The translations under genes were made by a program, and so were the position numbers. A stretch of 64,000 bases of DNA, from contig NZ_CP019070.1 in NCBI RefSeq assembly GCF_001956695.1, positions 2,108,001-2,172,000 on the forward strand, written 5' to 3'. Within the stretch, counting starts at the first letter, position 1, and every line of letters begins with the position of its first letter. This document shows, piece by piece, positions 30,501 to 36,306 of this stretch. Origin of the DNA: Poseidonibacter parvus (GTDB lineage Bacteria > Campylobacterota > Campylobacteria > Campylobacterales > Arcobacteraceae). The notes below the pieces were generated by a model. That model was not told the origin of the DNA and searched no databases. It was given only the letters and a program-made list of their open reading frames with translations.

Positions 30501-32136
30501 AGTTATCTGAGAAGTCTATTTCATTTAATGTTAACAATGAGCTTTCTGCTGTTATTTCTGGTGCATCATTTGTTCCATCTATTGTTACATTTACTGTTTG
30601 TTCTTCACTATATGCTATTCCATCATATGCTCTTACTTTAAACGTTGCATCTATTGAGTCTGTTGTATTTAATGCATCTATTTCTTCACTATAGATTATT
30701 AAATCCCCTACTTCTGCTCCTACTGGCATTGATCCTATATTTGTTGTTGTTACTTGGAATACTCCGTTTGTATTTGTACTTGTGATATCTATTCCATCTT
30801 GTGCAAACGTTGAGCTATCTGTTGTTAATGACATCCCTACTATTTCATCATCTACATCTGTTATATCTAATGTATCTAACACTGTTTGTAATTTTATTAA
30901 TTGGTAGTAACTATTATTTGTTGAGTTATCTGAGAAGTCTATTTCATTTAATGTTAACAATGAGCTTTCTGCTGTTATTTCTGGTGCATCATTTGTTCCA
31001 TCTATTGTTAATGTAATTTTTTTTGCAATTGATGTTGCATTTGCTTCACCTGAATCATCAATTACTTGTACATCAAATGTTACTGTAGCACTATCACCTG
31101 CACCTAGTTTATCAATTCCTGCACCACTTAATGTATAAGCTCCTACATTTGTCATTGAAACAGTAACTGTTCCAATCCCAACTGAATTTATATCAGTAAC
31201 TGTTGTACTTACATTTGTAAGTGCCACAAATGAAAGTGTGTCATTTATATCTACATCAGCTGCGATTACATCTGTTAATGAAATTGTCCCTGTTAATATA
31301 TCTTCTGCTACATTTGTTACTTCTGTATAATCAGAAATAATTGGTGTGTCATTTATTGAATTAACAGTTACATTAAAACTTTGGATTGTACTAGTACGTC
31401 CATCACTTACTTCTAGTGTTACTACTGCATTTCCATTAAAATCTTGATTTGGAGTAAAAACAATATCACCATTAGCATCAATAATAACAGTACCATTTGT
31501 AGCACTTACAGTAGGTATTAAAGTATCATTATCTAAATCACTTGAGTTATATGCAATTGTAATACTGTTATCTTCATCTGTTGTTTGTGCAGAAATTAAT
31601 TCAATTATAGGAGCACTATTTTGAATAATAATATTGTTTCCAGCAGGAGCCGCAGCAACAACTCCTCTTGGTAAAGTTTCATTATCAATTACAGCATTTT
31701 GTGTATTATTTTGATCTGCAAGATTATCATCCTCTTGTGCTGGAGTAGCACCACTATCTGAATTAGCATTAGTCTCTTGACCTGGACCAGCAGCGGATTC
31801 TTGTAATGCACTAGCTAAATCTGTAATACTAGCAAGTGCATTTTCTTTTCCATCTGGTAGTATTTCAATTAGTTCAACCAAAGTAAAGCCATTATTTTGA
31901 GCAAGTAGTTCAGCCATATCTTTTAATATTAATTCTAAAATATTACCTTCAATATCAGTAAATACAATTTTTAAATCATTCTCTTCTAAGCTTGAAATAT
32001 ATTTAATTCCCGCTGGAATTTTTATTTGAACTGTATTATTTAATACTAAATTCTCCAATGTTAATGATTTTTTACCATTTAATGAAACTATTTTTGATAA
32101 ATCTATTTCTTGACCGTACTTTTCAATTGAAACCAT
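21580..32136 (-). CDS. Giant type I-secreted repeat adhesin (LapA/BapA-like)
   Basis: This is a 3518-residue surface adhesin without a Sec signal. Residues 1-100 resemble the retention module of LapA-type adhesins, and a candidate LapG-like cleavage motif SAAG lies at 114-117 in a Gly/Ala/Asn-rich linker. Cadherin/VCBS-like domains follow, with NDAP and NVTIDG strand ends. Then come five 141-residue repeats (about residues 375-1082), a unique region, four roughly 209-residue repeats (1382-2203), four more 141-residue repeats (2217-2786) and a PPC-like domain. The last 120 residues (LDLSGEGSSLDLASLL, TDEDNTLKIFGDD) fit a type I secretion C-terminal target. Asp-rich loops suggest calcium binding. 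An AAGGA site precedes the ATG. No secretion system or LapD/LapG gene is in the window. Confidence 0.9.
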   Translation of the reverse strand: MVSIEKYGQEIDLSKIVSLNGKKSLTLENLVLNNTVQIKIPAGIKYISSLEENDLKIVFTDIEGNILELILKDMAELLAQNNGFTLVELIEILPDGKENALASITDLASALQESAAGPGQETNANSDSGATPAQEDDNLADQNNTQNAVIDNETLPRGVVAAAPAGNNIIIQNSAPIIELISAQTTDEDNSITIAYNSSDLDNDTLIPTVSATNGTVIIDANGDIVFTPNQDFNGNAVVTLEVSDGRTSTIQSFNVTVNSINDTPIISDYTEVTNVAEDILTGTISLTDVIAADVDINDTLSFVALTNVSTTVTDINSVGIGTVTVSMTNVGAYTLSGAGIDKLGAGDSATVTFDVQVIDDSGEANATSIAKKITLTIDGTNDAPEITAESSLLTLNEIDFSDNSTNNSYYQLIKLQTVLDTLDITDVDDEIVGMSLTTDSSTFAQDGIDITSTNTNGVFQVTTTNIGSMPVGAEVGDLIIYSEEIDALNTTDSIDATFKVRAYDGIAYSEEQTVNVTIDGTNDAPEITAESSLLTLNEIDFSDNSTNNSYYQLIKLQTVLDTLDITDVDDEIVGMSLTTDSSTFAQDGIDITSTNTNGVFQVTTTNIGSMPVGAEVGDLIIYSEEIDALNTTDSIDATFKVRAYDGIAYSEEQTVNVTIDGTNDAPEITAESSLLTLNEIDFSDNSTNNSYYQLIKLQTVLDTLDITDVDDEIVGMSLTTDSSTFAQDGIDITSTNTNGVFQVTTTNIGSMPVGAEVGDLIIYSEEIDALNTTDSIDATFKVRAYDGIAYSEEQIVNVTIDGTNDAPEITAESSLLTLNEIDFSDNSTNNSYYQLIKLQTVLDTLDITDVDDEIVGMSLTTDSSTFAQDGIDITSTNTNGVFQVTTTNIGSMPVGAEVGDLIIYSEEIDALNTTDSIDATFKVRAYDGIAYSEEQIVNVTIDGTNDAPEITAESSLLTLNEIDFSDNSTNNSYYQLIKLQTVLDTLDITDVDDEIVGMSLTTDSSTFAQDGIDITSTNTNGVFQVTTTNIGSMPSGAEVGDLIIYSEEIDALNTTDSIDATFKVRAYDGIAYSEEQIVNVTIGGVTDTLSGTSIDGYITGMTVLSDLDGDKTISGTETHTLTDEIGNFTLVGGDLSGTVIGYGGTDISTGLAFEGIYKAPEGSTVLNPITSLLVDLMNEGKTLTEAKTLIYNNLNIDSSVDLQADPIATAISSEDSTIVNNNVSFQTLNVTINNTIGQLAVALDGTNERDASDIISQEIAKMIILGNLDFTSSSSIDTLITNALTTSNTTISDSIKTDILTIIVNTNTAIINSTTDTINVVEAFENLAKKQIAAEETENELEAGILSGNTTTAVSNSTGEVFQMRVNEATVGSVTQAQESQTAPIIENVTNLVNENDLIDNALVEDFTYAGLLTGTDIQSDTINFEYLGNLIIKLTTTQSAIVAAVNADTAESLAFLKAEFTQAISNPLIATVISEYATLQNVAAGILAAPSVSTLVTYLNSFEEVTVDVTTGEITVEGEVPQSYVNKLEEENLLFIDVQTDGNYTISSPLFNSMDDNQSAELKFDYIANDGVNESNIKTVSLTVTGANDAPIIEDVTNVVNENDLNDSLLVPNYNYSGLLTGIDADLNDTVNFEYVGNLIIKLTTTQSAIVAAVNADTAESLAFLKAEFTQAISNPLIATVISEYATLQNVAAGILAAPSVSTLVTYLNSFEEVTVDVTTGEITVEGEVPQSYVNKLEEENLLFIDVQTDGNYTISSPLFNSMDDNQSAELKFDYIANDGVNESNIKTVSLTVTGANDAPIIEDVTNVVNENDLNDSLLVPNYNYSGLLTGIDADLNDTVNFEYVGNLIIKLTTTQSAIVAAVNADTAESLAFLKAEFTQAISNPLIATVISEYATLQNVAAGILAAPSVSTLVTYLNSFEEVTVDVTTGEITVEGEVPQSYVNKLEEENLLFIDVQTDGNYTISSPLFNSMDDNQSAELKFDYIANDGVNESSIKTISLLIDGETGLESTSTPSFTSFSLLSSLLENSNVINENDLIDNPITDYVYQGILTVPSGQDEIPNFEYLGNLIIKLTTTQSAIVAAVNADTAESLAFLKAEFTQAISNPLIATVISEYATLQNVAAGILAAPSVSTLVTYLNSFEEVTVDVATGEITVEGEVTQSYVDKLEEENLLFIDVQTDGNYTISSPLFNSMQEDQSIKFTFDYSTNSSETNIETVNVTIDGTNDAPEITAESSLLTLNEIDFSDNSTNNSYYQLIKLQTVLDTLDITDVDDEIVGISLTTDSSTFTQDGIDITSTNTNGVFQVTTTNIGSMPSGAEVGDLIIYSEEIDALNTTDSIDATFKVRAYDGIAYSEEQTVNVTIDGTNDAPEITAESSLLTLNEIDFSDNSTNNSYYQLIKLQTVLDTLDITDVDDEIVGMSLTTDSSTFAQDGIDITSTNTNGVFQVTTTNIGSMPSGAEVGDLIIYSEEIDALNTTDSIDATFKVRAYDGIAYSEEQIVNVTIDGTNDAPEITAESSLLTLNEIDFSDNSTNNSYYQLIKLQTVLDTLDITDVDDEIVGMSLTTDSSTFAQDGIDITSTNTNGVFQVTTTNIGSMPSGAEVGDLIIYSEEIDALNTTDSIDATFKVRAYDGIAYSEEQIVNVTIDGTNDAPEITAESSLLTLNEIDFSDNSTNNSYYQLIKLQTVLDTLDITDVDDEIVGMSLTTDSSTFAQDGIDITSTNTNGVFQVTTTNIGSMPSGAEVGDLIIYSEEIDALNTTDSIDATFKVRAYDGIAYSEEQTVNVTIGGVTDEVIINPSFAYSTEVNGEITSYREINGNSIDYINFTHNGGRILFNILTEESDYDDEINLEDEVVLEDEVTSYIDINGNNVQEPIDSYIYLYNNTGVFNSESLIDSNDDSFSDISREDGSTSSLDSLLSIDNLASGDYTLVVGTYPLSEEDIINGFNENDTDSGPYKLTISSDTMITNIEKTVATPIDSGNNNDNSLYIDSELSEFTMDGSRTFTLDSNINETNYIRTINIFVDGATADSTLEFAGNVIEAKAATQPDNVNITYDGVVLTSGDEDNSFIAPTLTSTQTLYDFGFEEGEMYVEKLDFDNGTLVDTQYEADEEPAIENIILTDSDNNGTLEAQGTWGKDELIFGEARQVTNINGIDVSLYGLYQVDVTFKTLEVPTIDNIDDWWTERFESNNLIDFESKLLNPEDFTSIYTENNAYKLNSNGTIYNTFSLSITDGGWRTEIINGQDYLIVEITNEGTIVYKEENEQIYKTEIEVPGVSQEQGVWYYGDSISVESIQTLLAEVENNENYEYPVYLDDAPADYYFTIDSNDIDSNNIVESFNNEITITNLESEVNVITKVESYNEGREDFTTVIGDNTEVLSEEDDIIVLNDDSPTRYIDANDGEDTLDLSGEGSSLDLASLLENVSVYNIENIDTGANDAAHILSNFTLDEFISLTDEDNTLKIFGDDVDSIELDPSQNWSQAMMNDGVPYQEDGFNVYYSSKDDQSLKLLIEDTITVEVP
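23779..25486 (-). repeat. Adhesin repeat block: four 423-base units
   Basis: Four tandem 423-base (141-residue) units, nearly identical at DNA level. Each begins around TIDGTNDAPEITAESS and contains LDITDVDDEIVG and SMPSGAEVG. All four units carry Ser in the SMPxGAEVG position. The N-terminal-most unit differs by a few bases (TQDG rather than AQDG). Confidence 0.92.
25527..27990 (-). repeat. Adhesin repeat block: four units of about 627 bases
   Basis: Four units of roughly 209 residues, spaced 627 bases (663 for the last). Each holds FEYLGNLIIKL or FEYVGNLIIKL, an Ala/Leu-rich helical-looking stretch (AAVNADTAESLAFLKAEF), VTVDVTTGEITVEGEV and YTISSPLFNSM. The two central units are almost identical over their whole length; the outer two differ at their edges. 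Confidence 0.9.
28890..31010 (-). repeat. Adhesin repeat block: five 423-base units
   Basis: Five tandem 423-base units of the same family as the block at 23779-25486. The first four from the protein N-terminus read SMPVGAEVG and the fifth SMPSGAEVG. The linker reads EEQTVNV in units 1-2 and EEQIVNV in units 3-5. Synonymous differences are very few. Confidence 0.92.
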
Positions 32137-32153
32137 TCTGTAATCCTTGAATT

Positions 32154-32240
32154 TAGCTATATTTATATTATATATAATAGCTAATAAGTAGTTACAAATT
32201 AGTTTCTTTTTAGCTATTTAATAATATTATATGATATAAT
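32154..32240. promoter_or_regulatory. Divergent control region between adhesin and response regulator
   Basis: Three copies of the palindrome TAGCTA lie at 32154-32159, 32178-32183 and 32211-32216, 24 and 33 bases apart. On the + strand TGATATAAT at 32232-32240 is an extended -10 for the regulator. On the - strand AT-rich TATATAATAT-like boxes lie before the adhesin start. The repeated hexamers are candidate operator sites. Confidence 0.45.
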
Positions 32241-32246
32241 TTAATT

Positions 32247-32939
32247 ATGAATCTTAGCTTGAAAAAATTATTAAAACAACTAACTATTTTGTATGTAAGT
32301 AAAAAAGACAGCAATTATAAAAAAATAAATACAACATTAGAAATATTTTTTGATAATATCATACGTTGTAATAATAAAGAAGATGCCCTATTTATTTATA
32401 AGGATACTTTCCCAAATATAATAATAGTAGATATTGACTTAGTTGATTCAAATGGAATTGAATTAATAAAAGATATTAGAAAGAAAAATAAGAATATCCC
32501 TATATTAATAATTACTAATAATATAGAAACCCACAATTTAATTGAAGCAATTAAACTTAATTTAATTGATTATTTACTAAAACCAATAGATGTAAGTAAG
32601 TTAATATTTTCTTTGAATAAAATTGCAAAAATAATTCTCAATAGTGGTGAAATAAGTACATTTATTAAAAAAGATATAAAATATAATTATTTAGAAAAAA
32701 CCATACTTCATAATAATAAAACAGAAGTACTAACAAAAACAGAAAGTAGACTTTTAGAATTGTTACTTACAAATAAAAATAAAATAGTATCAATAAAAGA
32801 AATAAAAAAAGTAATTTGGAGTGATAAAGAAGTTTCAGAATCTGCTTTTAAATCACTTTTAAATAGATTATCAAAAAAGATTGGGAAAGATACCATAAGC
32901 AATTCCTTTGGAATTGGTTATGGTCTTATAAATAAATAA
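32247..32939 (+). CDS. OmpR-family response regulator with atypical receiver domain
   Basis: This is a 230-residue regulator: receiver domain (about residues 12-125) plus a winged-helix Trans_reg_C domain (about 150-228; LTKTESRLLELLL, then the recognition region SAFKSLLNRLSKKIG and GIGYGL). The phospho-acceptor Asp62 (IIIVDIDL), Thr90 and Lys112 (LLKP) are present. The acidic pair that normally binds Mg2+ (as in VEDD) is replaced by VSKK at 17-20. No histidine kinase is adjacent. It diverges from the adhesin gene with 110 bases between, so it is the obvious candidate regulator of adhesin expression. The start has no ribosome site. Confidence 0.88.
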   Translation: MNLSLKKLLKQLTILYVSKKDSNYKKINTTLEIFFDNIIRCNNKEDALFIYKDTFPNIIIVDIDLVDSNGIELIKDIRKKNKNIPILIITNNIETHNLIEAIKLNLIDYLLKPIDVSKLIFSLNKIAKIILNSGEISTFIKKDIKYNYLEKTILHNNKTEVLTKTESRLLELLLTNKNKIVSIKEIKKVIWSDKEVSESAFKSLLNRLSKKIGKDTISNSFGIGYGLINK

Positions 32940-33635
32940 TTACTTATTTAACTTTTCAACTATTTTAATTAAATAGTTAGCAGAATTAACAGCACTTGAT
33001 TTTAAAAACTCATCAAAATCAAAACCTGCATCCATATCAGCACTATCAGAAATAGCACGTAATACAAAAAATGGAATATCTAAAGCATCACATACAACTG
33101 CAACACTTGCACCTTCCATTTCTAAAGCATCAGCTTTAAAAGTTGATTCAATAAAGTTTTTTCTTTCAGTTGAATGAACAAATTGATCACCTGTTGCAAT
33201 AGTACCAACTATTACTTTTAAATCATTCTCATTTGCAACTTGTGTTGCTACATCTCTTAATTCTTTTGATGTTTCAACAAAAACACTACCACCTGGTACA
33301 AAACCATTTGGATGTCCAAAAGCTGTAATATCTAAATCATGTTGGCATAATTTGTCTGCAATAATTAAATCACCAATTTGAAGTTTAGGATTAATAGCAC
33401 CTGCAACTCCAGAAAATAGTAAAGTATCACAGCCAAATTTTTCAATCATTGTTGTAGCTGTTAAGCTAGCAAAAACTTTTCCAATTTTTGAGTATGCAAT
33501 AACTATATCTAAGCCATTGTAATTTACTTCATAGTATTTATTATTTGCAAATTCTACAATATTTACATCTTTAAAGTGCGATAAAAGAGGTTCAATTTCC
33601 TCTTCCATTGCTCCCATAATTGCTAACTTAGTCAT
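32940..33635 (-). CDS. mtnN: 5'-methylthioadenosine/S-adenosylhomocysteine nucleosidase
   Basis: This hydrolyses methylthioadenosine, S-adenosylhomocysteine and, in this group, probably aminodeoxyfutalosine for menaquinone synthesis. IMGAMEEEIEPL at the N-terminus carries the catalytic Glu, LEMEGASVAVVC the substrate-binding Met-Glu, and LRAISDSADMDA the catalytic Asp. It has 231 residues, normal for the family. The start overlaps the fabD stop by 8 bases. The stop directly abuts the stop of the convergent response-regulator gene, with no terminator between. Confidence 0.95.
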   Translation of the reverse strand: MTKLAIMGAMEEEIEPLLSHFKDVNIVEFANNKYYEVNYNGLDIVIAYSKIGKVFASLTATTMIEKFGCDTLLFSGVAGAINPKLQIGDLIIADKLCQHDLDITAFGHPNGFVPGGSVFVETSKELRDVATQVANENDLKVIVGTIATGDQFVHSTERKNFIESTFKADALEMEGASVAVVCDALDIPFFVLRAISDSADMDAGFDFDEFLKSSAVNSANYLIKIVEKLNK

Positions 33636-34557
33636 TTAATGCCTCAATTGTTTTATCAAGTGATGCAAAATCACTTACATTTAATGTTGGAATTGCTTTA
33701 CAAATTTTTCTATTTAAACCTTTTAAAACAATACCATTTCCAAATTCAATAAAAGCATCAACATTTGCATGTGCTAAAATTGATTGCTTATATTTAACAG
33801 GTGAAGTAAGTTGAGATGATAATAACTCAATAGCTTCATCTTTTGTTGTATAACTTTCAGTTGTTACATTTGAAATAACAGGTGAGAACTCATCTTTTAA
33901 GTACTCTTCTAAGTATGGTTTTAAGTTCTCAACAGCTGCTGTTAAAAGCTCACAATGAGAAGCAACAGACATATCTAAAACAATTGCTCTTTTAGCACCT
34001 GCTTCTTTAAATGTATCTACAAGTGATTCTAAATCAGCTTTAAGCCCTGCAAGTACTAGTTGTCCATCCATATTATAGTTTGCTGGCCAAACTTGTTTTC
34101 CTGCATTTCTTTGCTCTTCACAAATATCTTCTACTTGCTTATCATCCATTCCAACAAGTGCCATCATTCCAGCACCTCCACCAGAACAAGCATCAACCAT
34201 AAATAACCCACGTCTATGAACTAATTCGATTGCATCTAAGTAATCAATTGCACCAGCTGCTACTAGTGCTGAAAATTCACCTAAAGAGTGTCCTAAAACA
34301 AACTCAGGTTGTATTTCGTATTTTTCTTTGAATATTGCATTTGCAATTGAAGAAACTAATAAAATTGCAGGTTGTGTAAATTCAGTTTTACCTAAGTTGT
34401 CATTTTCTGTAAATAATAATTCTTCAAAATTAACTCCTAAACGCTCACTAGCTTTAGAAATCATTTCTTTTGCAATGTCACTATTTTCAAAAAAATCTTT
34501 TCCCATTCCAACAGTTTGAGAACCTTGTCCAGGAAAAATAAAAGCAACTTTTTTCAT
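33628..34557 (-). CDS. fabD: Malonyl-CoA:ACP transacylase
   Basis: This loads malonyl groups from CoA onto acyl carrier protein for fatty-acid synthesis in the cytoplasm. FIFPGQGSQTVGMG opens the protein, GHSLGEFSAL holds the catalytic Ser (about residue 91), VASHCELL the catalytic His, and MSSQLTSPV-like sequence near the C-terminus fits the family. It has 309 residues, as usual. It overlaps mtnN by 8 bases, so the two are co-transcribed, and a hairpin separates it from slyD upstream. Confidence 0.96.
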   Translation of the reverse strand: MKKVAFIFPGQGSQTVGMGKDFFENSDIAKEMISKASERLGVNFEELLFTENDNLGKTEFTQPAILLVSSIANAIFKEKYEIQPEFVLGHSLGEFSALVAAGAIDYLDAIELVHRRGLFMVDACSGGGAGMMALVGMDDKQVEDICEEQRNAGKQVWPANYNMDGQLVLAGLKADLESLVDTFKEAGAKRAIVLDMSVASHCELLTAAVENLKPYLEEYLKDEFSPVISNVTTESYTTKDEAIELLSSQLTSPVKYKQSILAHANVDAFIEFGNGIVLKGLNRKICKAIPTLNVSDFASLDKTIEALND

Positions 34558-34652
34558 TGTAATACCTTCTTATAATTAAATTTTATATTTTTATTATGTA
34601 GTTTATTTTAAAACTATTCGTTAAAGTTAAAAGCGAACCCTAAAAAATAGTT

Positions 34653-34683
34653 TTGCCCAAGTGTATAAGATACACTTGGGCAA
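34653..34683 (-). terminator. Rho-independent terminator after slyD
   Basis: A perfect 13-base stem (TTGCCCAAGTGTA and its complement) with a 5-base loop lies 53 bases after the slyD stop. On the - strand it is followed by AACTATTTTTT, a reasonable T run. It separates the slyD transcript from fabD. Confidence 0.75.
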
Positions 34684-34735
34684 GATTGTAATATAATTTT
34701 TTGTTTATCTAAACATTTTGCTAACCTAGCAACTA

Positions 34736-35275
34736 TTAATTACAACCACATCCACCAGACTGAGGTGCAGCTTCAGAAGAACCACCACCACAACATCCGC
34801 CACCACTCATAGCAGCCATTCCACCTACAACACCAGTTTGAACTTCTTCTTCACTTGCGTCTCTTAATGAAAGAATTGTAACTGAGAACATTAAAGATCT
34901 TCCAGCCATTGGGTGATTGTAATCAATTGTAACTTCTTGATCATTGAATGATTTTACTAGAACTTGAACAGTTTCACCTTGCTCACCAGTTCCGTATAAA
35001 GACATACCTTCAGCTAATTCAATACCAGCAAATTGCTCAGTTGGTAAAGTTTGAATTGCTTCATCGTTGTATTCTCCATAACCATCTTTTGGCTCAACTA
35101 AAACGTCTGCAGATTCATTTGCAGCCATAGTTTCAACTTTTGCTTCTAAACCTGGAATGATTTGACCTTTTCCAGTAATAAATTCTAAAGGCGCAGCACC
35201 AAGGTTAGAGTCTAATTGCTCACCTGTTTTTGCGTCTTTTAAATTATATTCAATACCGATAACTTTATTTGACAT
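34736..35275 (-). CDS. slyD: FKBP-type peptidyl-prolyl isomerase, SlyD-like
   Basis: This is a 179-residue isomerase and chaperone. The FKBP domain (GAAPLEFITGKGQIIPGLE) is interrupted by the insert-in-flap chaperone domain (VEPKDGYGEYNDEAIQTLP), the SlyD layout. The tail is Cys/Gly-rich (GGGCCGGGSS, GGCGCN) rather than His-rich, and would still bind metal ions, as SlyD does for nickel delivery. It acts in the cytoplasm and has no signal peptide. It lies 21 bases after cpoB and may be transcribed with the tol-pal operon. Confidence 0.92.
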   Translation of the reverse strand: MSNKVIGIEYNLKDAKTGEQLDSNLGAAPLEFITGKGQIIPGLEAKVETMAANESADVLVEPKDGYGEYNDEAIQTLPTEQFAGIELAEGMSLYGTGEQGETVQVLVKSFNDQEVTIDYNHPMAGRSLMFSVTILSLRDASEEEVQTGVVGGMAAMSGGGCCGGGSSEAAPQSGGCGCN

Positions 35276-35296
35276 AAATTTTCCTTTATAATTTTT

Positions 35297-36301
35297 TTAT
35301 AATTTTGATAAATTTTTCTTTGCTACTTTAGACTCAGATGAACTTGGATAAAGATCTATTAAAGTACTATAAAAGCTTTTTGCATTTTCTTTATCGTTTG
35401 TTTTCTCAAATGAGATAGCACTGTGCAATAATAATGTAGGCATATAAGCTGCTTGATCATAAAGAATCGCAGATTTTTTAAAATGACTTATTGCAAGATC
35501 ATATTTCTTTCTTACATACCACATTTCAGCAAGGTAATAATTACCTTCTGCTGGTTTATAATTTAACTCTACAAGCTGTTCAAATTTTGGAATAGCTTTT
35601 GTAAAGTTTCTATTTTTGTAATCTTCTTTTGCACTAGCAGATAAATTTCTTCTATCTGTTGCAGTTAATTTTTTATTTTTTTTTTCAACCTTAGCTACAG
35701 TTACTGGAGTTGAAGATACTTTAGAAGAACTTGTAGATTTAACACCTACAGCTTTTTTTAAAGCTTCAAATTCAGCTCTTGTAACAAACTGATTCATATT
35801 AGTTTTTAATTCATTTTCAGAAACATACTGAGAATTAATTTTGTTAACTAATTTAGAAAGTTTAGAAACTGCTCGTTTTAAAGTAGAAATACTTTTTTTA
35901 ACTTCTTTATCAGTCTCTTCTTTCATATTTAGAAGTTGTTCTGAAACATTTTTAATTTCTTCAGTATCTGCACTATTTTTAGAAGCTACATCAGAAGACA
36001 TATCAACTTTTTGCATCAATTGATTCATTTTTAAAACTGTTGAATTTAACTTTGAAGAATCACCTTCATAAATAGATTCTAAACCTTCTATTCTTTTATT
36101 TAAAGAATCAATTAACAATTTTACATCACTTACTTTTGAAGTTAGAGAATTTAAATTTTTTTGATTCTTTAAAATGTGTTTTTCAGAAGAGTTTAATCCA
36201 TAAGGATTTTTAGCATTTAAATCACCTGCACCAAAAACTGAAACCTCTTGGGCTACAGCTAAAGTGCTTGTGATTAAAAAAGATAAAATATATTTATTCA
36301 T
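35297..36301 (-). CDS. cpoB: Tol-Pal system protein CpoB/YbgF-like
   Basis: This is a 334-residue periplasmic protein. A signal peptide covers about residues 1-17 (ILSFLITSTLAVA). A predicted coiled-coil region follows (residues 40-175, heptad-like Leu/Lys/Ser), and the C-terminal 120 residues hold TPR repeats (AEGNYYLAEMWYVRKKYDLAISHFKKS, FYSTLIDLYPSS). In E. coli CpoB coordinates outer-membrane constriction with peptidoglycan synthesis. The position directly after pal (5 bases) is the usual one. The coiled coil is longer than in the E. coli protein. Confidence 0.88.
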   Translation of the reverse strand: MNKYILSFLITSTLAVAQEVSVFGAGDLNAKNPYGLNSSEKHILKNQKNLNSLTSKVSDVKLLIDSLNKRIEGLESIYEGDSSKLNSTVLKMNQLMQKVDMSSDVASKNSADTEEIKNVSEQLLNMKEETDKEVKKSISTLKRAVSKLSKLVNKINSQYVSENELKTNMNQFVTRAEFEALKKAVGVKSTSSSKVSSTPVTVAKVEKKNKKLTATDRRNLSASAKEDYKNRNFTKAIPKFEQLVELNYKPAEGNYYLAEMWYVRKKYDLAISHFKKSAILYDQAAYMPTLLLHSAISFEKTNDKENAKSFYSTLIDLYPSSSESKVAKKNLSKL

Positions 36302-36306
36302 AAGAA

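Noticed and set aside
23779-31010. A CRISPR array or tandem satellite
   Set aside because: Repeat units of 423 and 627 bases are multiples of three and keep one long reading frame, so they are protein repeats. There are no short direct repeats with unique spacers.
23997-31016. Leu-rich open frames on the + strand within the adhesin gene
   Set aside because: They are antisense images of the adhesin repeats, recurring every 423 or 627 bases with no ribosome sites, and do not look like real proteins.
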